Under the pieces are notes generated by a model. The model was not told the origin of the DNA. It ran no database searches and saw only the letters and a list, made by a program, of their open reading frames with translations. From Novosphingobium jiangmenense (lineage in GTDB: Bacteria > Pseudomonadota > Alphaproteobacteria > Sphingomonadales > Sphingomonadaceae), in contig NZ_JADQDC010000005.1 of assembly GCF_015694345.1 (NCBI RefSeq), forward strand, positions 1 through 64,000: 64,000 nt of DNA, written 5' to 3'. Positions 34,671-42,357 of the stretch are shown one piece after another. Position numbers and translations under genes: made by a program. The stretch's first letter is position 1, and each line of letters opens with the position of its first letter.

Positions 34671-35237
34671 GTGGCGGGGGGCGAAGCTCCGGAGGACAGC
34701 GATCCCCATCTGGTCGCGCGCGCGCTGGCCGGGCAGCAGACCGCCTACGCTGCGCTGATGGCGCGCCATCGCGAGGTGGTGTTCCGGCTCGCCCGTCACC
34801 ACACCGGCGACGAAGGCGAAGCGCTCGACGTGACGCAGGAAGCGTTCATCGCAGCCTTCGCCTCGCTGGCCAGGTTCGACTCCGCCCGCCCGTTTCGCGC
34901 CTGGCTGATGCGCATTGCCGTCAACAAGTGCCGCGACTGGGCGCGGCGGCGCGCGGTGCGGCGGCTGTTCCGCATGGCGCGGCCCCTTGAGGACGCCTTC
35001 GACGTTGCCGATCAGGGCCTCGACCCTGAAGCCGAAGCGATCTCGCGACGCGAACTGGCCCGCGTCTCGGCCGCCATTGCCGCGCTTCCGGCCAATCTCA
35101 AGGACCCGCTGATCCTGTGCCGCCTTGAAGGGATGAGCATGGCCGAGGCCGCCGACGTGCTCGGCCTTACCGAAAAGGCGGTGGAGACTCGAATCTATCG
35201 CGCACGGCAAAAATTGTCGGAAATGCTTGAGGGATAA
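34671..35237 (+). CDS. ECF RNA polymerase sigma factor (CnrH-like)
   Basis: A 188-residue ECF sigma factor. Region 2 is around residues 28-95 (RHREVVFRLARHHTGD, DVTQEAFIAAFASLARFD, FRAWLMRIAVNKCRDWARRR). Region 4 is around 128-182 (LPANLKDPLILCRLEGMSMAEAADVLGLTEKAVETRIYRAR), given here in broken form, with its helix-turn-helix. GTG start four bases after the sensor stop; no strong ribosome-binding site. The last codons (Leu-Glu-Gly-stop) double as the -35 element of the copA promoter. It is predicted to direct polymerase to the three GAGGGAT-N13-GCGTAAT sites. Confidence 0.92.
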   Translation: MAGGEAPEDSDPHLVARALAGQQTAYAALMARHREVVFRLARHHTGDEGEALDVTQEAFIAAFASLARFDSARPFRAWLMRIAVNKCRDWARRRAVRRLFRMARPLEDAFDVADQGLDPEAEAISRRELARVSAAIAALPANLKDPLILCRLEGMSMAEAADVLGLTEKAVETRIYRARQKLSEMLEG

Positions 35238-35255
35238 CCCGTCTTCCTGCGTAAT
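35229..35255 (+). promoter_or_regulatory. ECF-type promoter motif for copA-copB
   Basis: TTGAGGGAT (ending 35235) overlaps the last two codons and stop of the sigma gene, and CCTGCGTAAT ends at 35255, again with 13 bases between GAGGGAT and GCGTAAT. Transcription should start close to the copA ATG at 35264, so the mRNA may be leaderless or use the ATG at 35273. Confidence 0.8.
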
Positions 35256-35263
35256 TGCGGGTA

Positions 35264-37033
35264 ATGACCGACATGCTCCATCTCAACCGCCGCAACCTGC
35301 TTCTCGGAGCCGGTGCTCTTGCCGCAATGCCGCTTGTCCCTGCCTGGGCGCAATCGGGACACGGCGGACACACGATGAAGGCCGGGGCCATGGCCGGGCG
35401 CAACAGCGGCGGCGTGCTTTCGGGCGAGAGCATCGCCCTGTCGATAGGCGCGGCGAAGTTTGCGGTGGGCGATCGATCGGCCCCAGCCGTCGCGGTCAAC
35501 GGCTCGATCCCGGCCCCGCTCATCCGCCTGCGCGAAGGGCAGAAGGTGCGCATTGCCGTTACCAACACGCTGGCCGAACAGAGTTCGATCCACTGGCACG
35601 GGGTGCTCGTGCCGTTCCAGATGGATGGCGTGCCCGGCCTGTCCTTCCCCGGCATCGATCCGGGCGAGACCTTCACCTACGAGTTCCCGGTCGTGCACTC
35701 GGGCACCTTCTGGTACCATTCGCACTCCGGCATGCAGGAGGCGGTCGGCCTCTACGGCCCGATCGTGATCGACCCCGCCGAGCCTGATACCGCCGCCCCG
35801 TTCGACCGCGAATACGTGCTGATGCTGTCGGACTGGAGCCCGATCAACCCGCACGAGCAGTTGCGCAAGCTCAAGGCCATGGGCGGCTACTTCAACTGGC
35901 AGCGCCAGACCGTCGGCGGGTTGCTCAAGGGCCGTGACCAGAGCCTCAAGGACCGGCTCGAATGGGCCAAGATGCGCATGGACGCGACCGACATCTCCGA
36001 CGTCACCGGCGCAACCTATTCCTTCGTCATCAACGGGCACGACACCGCCGCCAACTGGACCGCGCTGTTCCGCCCCGGTGAGCGGGTCAAGCTGCGGATC
36101 ATCAACGCCTCGGCAATGACAAACTTCAACTTCCGCATCCCTGGCCTACCGATGACTATCGTAGCTGCCGATGGCTGCAACGTGCAGCCGGTCGAGACCG
36201 ACGAGTTCCAGATCGCGATTGCCGAGGCCTACGACGTGATCGTGCAGCCGACCGAGGCCGCGCCCTTTGGCATCATCGCCGAGGCGATCGACCGCTCTGG
36301 CCTGGTCCGCGCCACGCTCGCCCCGCAGATCGGCATGGCCGGTGCCATTCCTGCCCGCCGTGCCCGCCCGGTCCTCACCATGCGTGACATGGGCATGGAC
36401 ATGAGCGGCATGGACATGGGCGACGGTGGTGAGATCGACCTGTCCAAGCCGGCCAACGAGAGCATGGCCGGTCATTCGATGAAGATGCGCGATCTCTCTC
36501 TCGCTCCCGGCGTGAAGCCGGGGCCGGGGGTCGCCACGATCTCGCCGATGCCGGCAGATCGCCTCGGGGACAAGCCAACAGGGCTCGAGGACGTCGATCA
36601 CCGCGTGCTGACTTACGCCGATCTGCGCTCACGCGATGCGAACCCAGACCCTCGCACGCCCTCGCGCCAGATCGATGTGAACCTCACCGCCAACATGGAG
36701 CGCTACATGTGGTCCATCGATGGCGAGACCATCTCCGACGGCGCCAAGCCGATCCCGTTCCGCAAGGGCGAGCGGGTGCGGGTGAACCTGATCAACCACA
36801 CGATGATGCCCCACCCGATCCACCTGCACGGCCATTTCTTCGAACTGGTCACGGGCGAGCCGGGAAATCGACCGCGCAAGCACACCGTCAACGTCCTGCC
36901 CGGCGGCAAGGCCAGCTTCGACCTCACCGCCGATGCCGAGGGCGACTGGGCGTTCCATTGCCACATGCTGCTGCACATGCATGCGGGGATGATGCGCGTT
37001 GTCACGGTGCGAGCCACGGGAGACGCGGCATGA
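35264..37033 (+). CDS. copA: copper resistance multicopper oxidase CopA
   Basis: A 589-residue PcoA/CopA-type multicopper oxidase, exported folded by Tat (NRRNLLLGAGALAAMPL signal, cleaved after AWA). It oxidises Cu(I) in the periplasm. All copper motifs are present: IHWHGVLVP, FWYHSHSG, HPIHLHGHFFEL and HCHMLLHMHAGM. A Met-rich stretch around residue 370 (MRDMGMDMSGMDMGDGG) and HSMKMRD are copper-acquiring segments. The start may be ATG 35264 or ATG 35273; neither has a clear Shine-Dalgarno. ATGA overlap with copB. Confidence 0.95.
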   Translation: MTDMLHLNRRNLLLGAGALAAMPLVPAWAQSGHGGHTMKAGAMAGRNSGGVLSGESIALSIGAAKFAVGDRSAPAVAVNGSIPAPLIRLREGQKVRIAVTNTLAEQSSIHWHGVLVPFQMDGVPGLSFPGIDPGETFTYEFPVVHSGTFWYHSHSGMQEAVGLYGPIVIDPAEPDTAAPFDREYVLMLSDWSPINPHEQLRKLKAMGGYFNWQRQTVGGLLKGRDQSLKDRLEWAKMRMDATDISDVTGATYSFVINGHDTAANWTALFRPGERVKLRIINASAMTNFNFRIPGLPMTIVAADGCNVQPVETDEFQIAIAEAYDVIVQPTEAAPFGIIAEAIDRSGLVRATLAPQIGMAGAIPARRARPVLTMRDMGMDMSGMDMGDGGEIDLSKPANESMAGHSMKMRDLSLAPGVKPGPGVATISPMPADRLGDKPTGLEDVDHRVLTYADLRSRDANPDPRTPSRQIDVNLTANMERYMWSIDGETISDGAKPIPFRKGERVRVNLINHTMMPHPIHLHGHFFELVTGEPGNRPRKHTVNVLPGGKASFDLTADAEGDWAFHCHMLLHMHAGMMRVVTVRATGDAA

Positions 37034-38025
37034 AGCGCCTGCTGCTCGCAGGGGCCGCGCTGATCGCCACGCCCGCTCTCGCGCAGGAAGCGCAGGATCC
37101 GCACGCTGGCCATGACATGAGCCAGATGCAGGGCCAAATGGACCATTCCGGCCATGACATGGGGGCGATGGAAGGCATGGACCACTCCATGCACCAGCAG
37201 TCCGCACCCGATGCGCCTGCCGAAGCCGCGCCGATGGACCACTCCGCCCACGCAGGCCACACCATGCCGGCCGTGTCCGACAGTGAAGTCGGCAACGCCG
37301 CCCCTCCGCCTGTCCCGACCGACCATCCGGCCGATGCCTACTGGGACAAGCAGCGCATGGCGCAGGCCCGCGCCGATCTGTCCAAGGAAGGGCGCTTCTT
37401 CGGCAATGCCCTGATCCTTGACCGCCTCGAATATCGCCCCCGCAATGGCAAGGACGGCTACGCCTGGCAGGCCATGGGCTGGATCGGCGGCGACATCGAT
37501 CGCCTCGCCGTGGAAACCGAAGGCGATGGCGCATTCGGCGAACCGCTCGAAACCGGCGAGGTGCGCGCGGCATGGCGCCACGCGCTCGATCCGTGGTGGA
37601 ACTTCGAACTCGGCGTGCGGCAGGACTTCGGCAGCGGCCCCGACCGCACTTATGGCGTGATCGGCATCGAAGGCCTTGCCCCCTACTGGTTCGAAGTCGG
37701 CGCGCATGCCTTCGTATCGAACAAGGGTGACGTGCATTTCCGGCTCGAGGCCGAACACGACATGCGCCTGACCCAGCGCCTGATCCTGCAACCGTCCGTC
37801 GAGATCGACGCCTCGGCGCAGGATGTGCCCGAACTCGGCATCGGCGCGGGCTTCGAGAAGATCGAGCTGGGCGCGCGCCTCCGCTACGAATTCGCCCGCG
37901 AGTTCGCGCCCTATGTCGGCGTGCACTGGGAGCGCAAGCTGGGCGAAACCGCCCGTCTGGCGCGGCTCGACGGCGAAAACCCGTCGCAGGTCAGCGCGGT
38001 TGTCGGCCTGCGGATGTGGTTTTGA
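37030..38025 (+). CDS. copB: copper resistance protein CopB (outer membrane)
   Basis: A 331-residue outer-membrane beta-barrel protein of the CopB/PcoB family. Signal peptide MKRLLLAGAALIATPALA, a His/Met/Asp-rich stretch (about 24-85; repeats such as HDMSQM, DHSGHDM and MDHSMH) likely to bind copper, and a barrel ending in VVGLRMWF with a C-terminal Phe. It is translationally coupled to copA. The stop codon is part of a perfect palindrome shared with the convergent gene. Confidence 0.93.
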   Translation: MKRLLLAGAALIATPALAQEAQDPHAGHDMSQMQGQMDHSGHDMGAMEGMDHSMHQQSAPDAPAEAAPMDHSAHAGHTMPAVSDSEVGNAAPPPVPTDHPADAYWDKQRMAQARADLSKEGRFFGNALILDRLEYRPRNGKDGYAWQAMGWIGGDIDRLAVETEGDGAFGEPLETGEVRAAWRHALDPWWNFELGVRQDFGSGPDRTYGVIGIEGLAPYWFEVGAHAFVSNKGDVHFRLEAEHDMRLTQRLILQPSVEIDASAQDVPELGIGAGFEKIELGARLRYEFAREFAPYVGVHWERKLGETARLARLDGENPSQVSAVVGLRMWF

Positions 38026-38042
38026 GGATCACCTGATCCTCA
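38023..38042. other. perfect palindrome joining two convergent stop codons
   Basis: TGAGGATCA-CC-TGATCCTCA at 38023-38042. The first TGA is the copB stop; the last TCA is the reverse complement of the stop of the M20 gene. No T-run follows on either strand, so termination would not be classical. Confidence 0.7.
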
Positions 38043-39203
38043 GACCAGCCAATGCTTTGCCAAAGCGACGTGCAGCCGCACCCCGGTTTCCATCACGGCG
38101 TCATTGAAATCGTAATGCGGATTGTGGAGCGGGGCCGCGTGATCCTGCGTGCCTTGGCCAAGCCAGATATAGGCGCCGGGACGCTGCTGGAGCATGTAGG
38201 AGAAGTCTTCTGACGTCGGCGCCGGATCGGGGGCGAGTTCGGCCCGCGCCACGCTCGCGGCAACTTCCAGAGCGTCTGCAGCGGCAAACGGGTCGTTGAT
38301 CGTGGCAGGGTAGTAACGGTCGTAATCGAGCGCTGCCTGCACCCCGAAGCTGGCCTCGGTCCCCTTCAGCATCGCCCGCATCCGCTCCTCGATGCGGTCC
38401 TGCACGACTGGATCGAAGGTGCGCACCGTACCGCCGATCATGACTTCGGCCGGAATCACGTTGTGCGCATGGCCGCCATGAATCTCGGTGATCGACAGGA
38501 CGGCATTGGCCGATGACGGCACCGCCCGCGCCACGATGGTGTTGAGCTGCTGCACCAGACTGGCGGCGGCAAGGATCGCATCCGGGCTGTCCTGCGGGAT
38601 CGCGGCGTGGCCGCCCTTGCCGGTCAGCGTGATGCGGAACTTGTCGGCCGCGCCCATGATCGGGCCGGGGCGCGTGCTGATCGTTCCGGCCGGCAGGCCC
38701 GGCCAGTTGTGCAGGGCATAGACGCGGTCGCAGGGGAAGCGTTCGAACAGTCCTTCTTCGATCATCACCCGCGCGCCGCCCTGCCCTTCCTCGGCAGGCT
38801 GGAAGATCAGGTGAAGCGTTCCGGCGAAATCAGGGTCCGCAGCCAAGACGCGCGCGGCGCCGAGCAGCATGGCAACATGGCCATCGTGGCCGCAGCCGTG
38901 GAAGGTGCCGGGCGTCGTGCTGGCCCAGGGCAGGTTGGTCTGCTCGTCGATCGGCAGCGCGTCCATGTCGGCGCGCAGGCCCAAGGTACGGATGCCTTCG
39001 CGCTTGCCCTTGAGCACGCCGACGAGGCCGGTCGTACCGATTTGCTCATGCACTTCGATGCCAAGGGCGCGCAGTTCGGCGGCGATGCGCGCGGCGGTGC
39101 GGTGTTCGCAGAAACCGAGTTCGGGGTGGGCATGGATGTCGCGGCGAAGGGCAACGAGATCGGGCAGAAGGTCGGCCAGATCAGGCCTCAAGGAATCAGG
39201 CAT
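38040..39203 (-). CDS. M20 family amidohydrolase (hippuricase-like)
   Basis: A 387-residue M20D metallopeptidase/amidohydrolase of the hippurate/N-acyl-amino-acid/IAA-amide hydrolase type. Metal-binding blocks: HAHPELGFCEHRTA, LRADMDALPI, FHGCGHDGHVAMLLGAA, IFQPAEEGQGGA with catalytic Glu, and the C-terminal PTSEDFSYMLQ. The dimerisation domain is around 180-300. It cleaves an amide or peptide-like bond of an N-acylated amino acid; the substrate here is unknown. Last gene of the catabolic operon; overlaps the Lrp gene by eight bases. Confidence 0.9.
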   Translation of the reverse strand: MPDSLRPDLADLLPDLVALRRDIHAHPELGFCEHRTAARIAAELRALGIEVHEQIGTTGLVGVLKGKREGIRTLGLRADMDALPIDEQTNLPWASTTPGTFHGCGHDGHVAMLLGAARVLAADPDFAGTLHLIFQPAEEGQGGARVMIEEGLFERFPCDRVYALHNWPGLPAGTISTRPGPIMGAADKFRITLTGKGGHAAIPQDSPDAILAAASLVQQLNTIVARAVPSSANAVLSITEIHGGHAHNVIPAEVMIGGTVRTFDPVVQDRIEERMRAMLKGTEASFGVQAALDYDRYYPATINDPFAAADALEVAASVARAELAPDPAPTSEDFSYMLQQRPGAYIWLGQGTQDHAAPLHNPHYDFNDAVMETGVRLHVALAKHWLV

Positions 39204-39693
39204 GCGTTTGTCCGAACAGGTTCTGGATCGGGAAGTGGTGCTTGATGAAGGGCGATTTGATCACGACGTAGCTGAAGTACTTCTCGATGCCGTAGTCGCT
39301 TTCCAGCATGCCTTCGATGATCGACTGGTAATGCGAAACCCCGCGCGCCACGAACTTCAGCAGATAGTCATATCCGCCCGAAACGAGATGGCATTCGACG
39401 ATCTCGTCGATCTTGACGATGCGGCTTTCGAAGCGGCTGAAATCGCCCCGGCGATGCTCGCTGAGCGTGACCTCAGTGAATACGGTGAGGAATTCGCCGA
39501 GCTTGTTGAGGTTCACGTGGGCGCCGTAGCCGGTGATGTACCCAGCCTTCTCCAGCCGCTTCACGCGGGTCAGGCATGGGCTCGGCGAGAGGCCGACCGC
39601 ATCGGCCAGTTCCACGTTGGTGATCCGCCCCTCCTGCTGGAGCTTGGCGAGGATCTTGAGGTCAATCCTGTCGAGCTTGGGTCCGGGCAGCAT
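39196..39693 (-). CDS. Lrp/AsnC family transcriptional regulator
   Basis: A 165-residue regulator with N-terminal helix-turn-helix (LDRIDLKILAKLQQEGRITN, ADAVGLSPSPCLTRVKRLE) and a C-terminal RAM ligand-binding domain (VTLSEHRRGDFSRFE, GGYDYLLKFVARG). Such proteins sense amino acids and usually control the neighbouring operon. It lies between the aminotransferase and the amidohydrolase, so it likely regulates this operon in response to an amino-acid-like intermediate. Confidence 0.92.
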   Translation of the reverse strand: MLPGPKLDRIDLKILAKLQQEGRITNVELADAVGLSPSPCLTRVKRLEKAGYITGYGAHVNLNKLGEFLTVFTEVTLSEHRRGDFSRFESRIVKIDEIVECHLVSGGYDYLLKFVARGVSHYQSIIEGMLESDYGIEKYFSYVVIKSPFIKHHFPIQNLFGQTHA

Positions 39694-39705
39694 GGCGGTT
39701 CCCCC

Positions 39706-41118
39706 TCAGGCCGTCTGCAGCGCGACGGTCGCGCGGATGTCGGGCTGGTCGAGCAGCTGGTCGAGCGAGCGTTCGACCCGCTCGAAGATCATGTCCATTT
39801 CCTCGAGCGTGCAGCACAGCGCCGGTGCAAAGCCGAGCACGGCATTGGCAAAGCAGCGCACGATCACGCCGTTGCCATAGGTCAGCTTCGAAAGCCGTCC
39901 GCCAATGTCCAGCGAGGCATCGAACACCGCCTTGGTTGCCTTGTTCGGCGTCAGTTCAATCGCGCCGAGCAACCCGCGCCAACGCACGTCGCCCACCAGC
40001 GGGTGCGCCTTGATACGCTCCATGTGTTCCGCAAAACGCTCGCCGGTCTTGCGACCATTTTCCAGCAATCCGCCTTCGCGATAAAGGCGCAGCACTTCAA
40101 GTGCCACGGCAGCGGCGACGGGGTGGCCGGAATAGGTCTGGCCGTGGCCGATCGGCAAGGCAGCCGGAGCGGCATCGGCGATGGTCTGGTAGACATGATC
40201 GGCCATGAACATCGCGCCCATCGGCACGTAGCCTGCGGTCAACCCCTTGGCCGTCGTCATGAAATCGGGCGAGACGCCTTCATCGAGGCAGGCGAATAGC
40301 GGGCCGGTGCGGCCGAACCCGGTGATCACCTCGTCAACCAGCATCAGGATGCCGAGCCGCGTGCAGGCCTCGCGCAGCGCTTTCAGCCAGCCGCGCGGCG
40401 GGACGATCACGCCGCCCGAGCCCTGAATCGGCTCGCAGCAGAACGCCGCGACGTTGTCTGCGCCGAGTTCGGCAACCTTGGCTTCGAGCGCAGCGACGGT
40501 AGAGGCGATCACGGCCGCATCGTCGTCCCCTTGCGGGTGGCGGTACTGGTAGGGCGAGGCGATGTGGTGCTGCCATGGGCGCGGCAGATCGAAGTTGCGG
40601 TGGAAATTGCCCAGCGCGGTCAGCCCGGCACCAAGGCTGCTCGAACCGTGGTAACCCCATTCCAGCGCAATGAAGTGCTTCTTGGAAGGCTTCCCCGCCG
40701 CGTTCCAGTAATGCACGATGTAGCGGATCGCGCTGTCGACCGCGTCCGACCCGCCTTGCGTGAAGAACACGTGGTCCAGCCCTTCGGGCGCCGCCGCAGT
40801 CAGTTCGCCAGCAAGCCGGATCACCGGTTCGCTGGCGAAGTGGAAGTAGCCGGTGGCGTAAGGCAGCTTGCGCATCTGCTCGGCCGCCGCTTCGACGATC
40901 GAGTCCTGCCCGTATCCGACGTTGACGCACCACAGCCCGGCGAAGGCATCGAGCAGACGGTTGCCGTCGGCGTCGGTCAGCCACATGCCCTTGCCGGATT
41001 CGAGCACGATTGCGCCATGCTGCTCATGCCCCCGGAACGACGTGACCGAATGGATCAGGTGATCGCGGTCGATATCGATCAGGGAACGGTTGGAAAGGGC
41101 AGATGCAGGGGAGGTCAT
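39706..41118 (-). CDS. class III aminotransferase (omega-amino acid / polyamine type)
   Basis: A 470-residue PLP enzyme of the class III family. PLP Lys291 is in MTTAKGLTAGYVPMG and the Asp262 that contacts the pyridine N is in LMLVDEVITGFGRTG; EWGYHGSSS contacts the ring. It resembles beta-alanine/putrescine:pyruvate aminotransferases, giving an aldehyde that could feed the adjacent semialdehyde dehydrogenase. The start is ATG 41118 or 41133; the latter lies inside a long hairpin. Confidence 0.9.
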   Translation of the reverse strand: MTSPASALSNRSLIDIDRDHLIHSVTSFRGHEQHGAIVLESGKGMWLTDADGNRLLDAFAGLWCVNVGYGQDSIVEAAAEQMRKLPYATGYFHFASEPVIRLAGELTAAAPEGLDHVFFTQGGSDAVDSAIRYIVHYWNAAGKPSKKHFIALEWGYHGSSSLGAGLTALGNFHRNFDLPRPWQHHIASPYQYRHPQGDDDAAVIASTVAALEAKVAELGADNVAAFCCEPIQGSGGVIVPPRGWLKALREACTRLGILMLVDEVITGFGRTGPLFACLDEGVSPDFMTTAKGLTAGYVPMGAMFMADHVYQTIADAAPAALPIGHGQTYSGHPVAAAVALEVLRLYREGGLLENGRKTGERFAEHMERIKAHPLVGDVRWRGLLGAIELTPNKATKAVFDASLDIGGRLSKLTYGNGVIVRCFANAVLGFAPALCCTLEEMDMIFERVERSLDQLLDQPDIRATVALQTA

Positions 41119-41121
41119 CGC

Positions 41122-41155
41122 AGGCTCGTCCATTGGGGAACAATGGAGCGAGCCT
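41122..41155 (-). promoter_or_regulatory. hairpin/inverted repeat over the aminotransferase start
   Basis: On the plus strand AGGCTCGTCCATTG (41122-41135) and CAATGGAGCGAGCCT (41141-41155) are complementary with one bulged base and a five-base loop GGGAA. It lies three bases upstream of ATG 41118 and contains ATG 41133. It may be an operator or an mRNA hairpin that controls translation. Confidence 0.6.
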
Positions 41156-41260
41156 ATGCCGCTAGCAAGAGCGGGATAGTTCGAAAGCGGTGCGTGAGAG
41201 GCGCTTTGCAGGCCTTGATGGCGCAGGGCGCAGCATTTTATGCCGCACCCCGTCCGGACC

Positions 41261-42340
41261 TCAGCCGAGCGCTTCGGCGATGGCCTTCCCGCAGTCCTCG
41301 GTGCCTGCCGCGCCCTTGAGATCGCGGGTGCGGGCAGACGGTGTGGCGAGGACCTGCTCCACCGCGCGCATGATCGCTGCCGCAGCTTCCGCTTCGCCGA
41401 GATGTTCGAGCATCATCGCCGCCGACCAGATCTGACCGACCGGATTGGCGATGCCTTGCCCGGCGATGTCCGGCGCCGAGCCATGCACCGGCTCGAACAG
41501 CGAGGGATGCGTGCCTTCCGGGTTGATGTTGCCCGATGGTGCCACGCCGATCGTGCCGGTGCAGGCAGGGCCAAGGTCGGACAGGATATCGCCGAACAGG
41601 TTCGAGCCGACCACCACGTCGAAGCGATCCGGGTTGAGCACGAACTGCGCGGTCAGGATGTCGATGTGGTACTTGTCGTGGGTGACGTCGGGATACTCCG
41701 CGCCGATCGCCTCCACGCGCTGGTCCCAGTAGGGCATGGTGATGGCAATGCCATTCGACTTGGTGGCGCTGGTCAGGTGCTTGCGCTCGCGCTTCTGCGC
41801 CAGATCGAAAGCATAGCGCAGCACACGGTCGACGCCGATGCGGGTCATCACCGTCTCCTGGATCACCACCTCGCGCTCGGTGTTCGGGAACATGATGCCG
41901 CCGACCGAAGAGTATTCGCCCTCGGTGTTCTCGCGCACCACCCAGAAGTCGATGTCGCCCGGTTCGCGGCCCGCCAGCGGGCAGGGCACGCCCGGCATCA
42001 GCCGCACTGGACGCAAGTTGACGTACTGGTCGTATTCGCGCCGGAACTGCAGGAGCGAGCCCCACAGCGAGACGTGATCGGGCACGGTATCCGGCCAGCC
42101 CACCGCGCCGAAGAAGATCGCATCGGGGCGGCCGATCTCTTCCTTCCAGTTCTCGGGCATCATCCTGCCGTGGCGCGCATAGTAGTCGCAGCAGGCGAAA
42201 TCGTGCCACTTCTGCTCGATCTCGAAGCCGAACAGCGCAGCGGCCCTTTCCAGCACGCGCATGCCTTCGGGCATGACTTCCTTGCCGATGCCGTCGCCGG
42301 GAATGACCGCGATGGTGTGCTTGCGGGTGTTACTTGTCAT
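41261..42340 (-). CDS. tartrate/D-malate dehydrogenase (isopropylmalate DH family)
   Basis: A 359-residue NAD-dependent beta-decarboxylating dehydrogenase of the TtuC/DmlA branch. Start TIAVIPGDGIGKEVMPEGMRVL, substrate loop FGAVGWPDTVPDHVSLWG-like, NLRPVRLMPGV, the catalytic Tyr in VVRENTEGEYSSVGG, catalytic Lys in SATKSNGI, and metal Asp in VGSNLFGDILSDLG. It oxidises tartrate, D-malate or a related 2-hydroxyacid. Part of the same minus-strand run as the aminotransferase and semialdehyde dehydrogenase. Confidence 0.9.
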   Translation of the reverse strand: MTSNTRKHTIAVIPGDGIGKEVMPEGMRVLERAAALFGFEIEQKWHDFACCDYYARHGRMMPENWKEEIGRPDAIFFGAVGWPDTVPDHVSLWGSLLQFRREYDQYVNLRPVRLMPGVPCPLAGREPGDIDFWVVRENTEGEYSSVGGIMFPNTEREVVIQETVMTRIGVDRVLRYAFDLAQKRERKHLTSATKSNGIAITMPYWDQRVEAIGAEYPDVTHDKYHIDILTAQFVLNPDRFDVVVGSNLFGDILSDLGPACTGTIGVAPSGNINPEGTHPSLFEPVHGSAPDIAGQGIANPVGQIWSAAMMLEHLGEAEAAAAIMRAVEQVLATPSARTRDLKGAAGTEDCGKAIAEALG

Positions 42341-42357
42341 GGTTGCCCCCGACGTGT

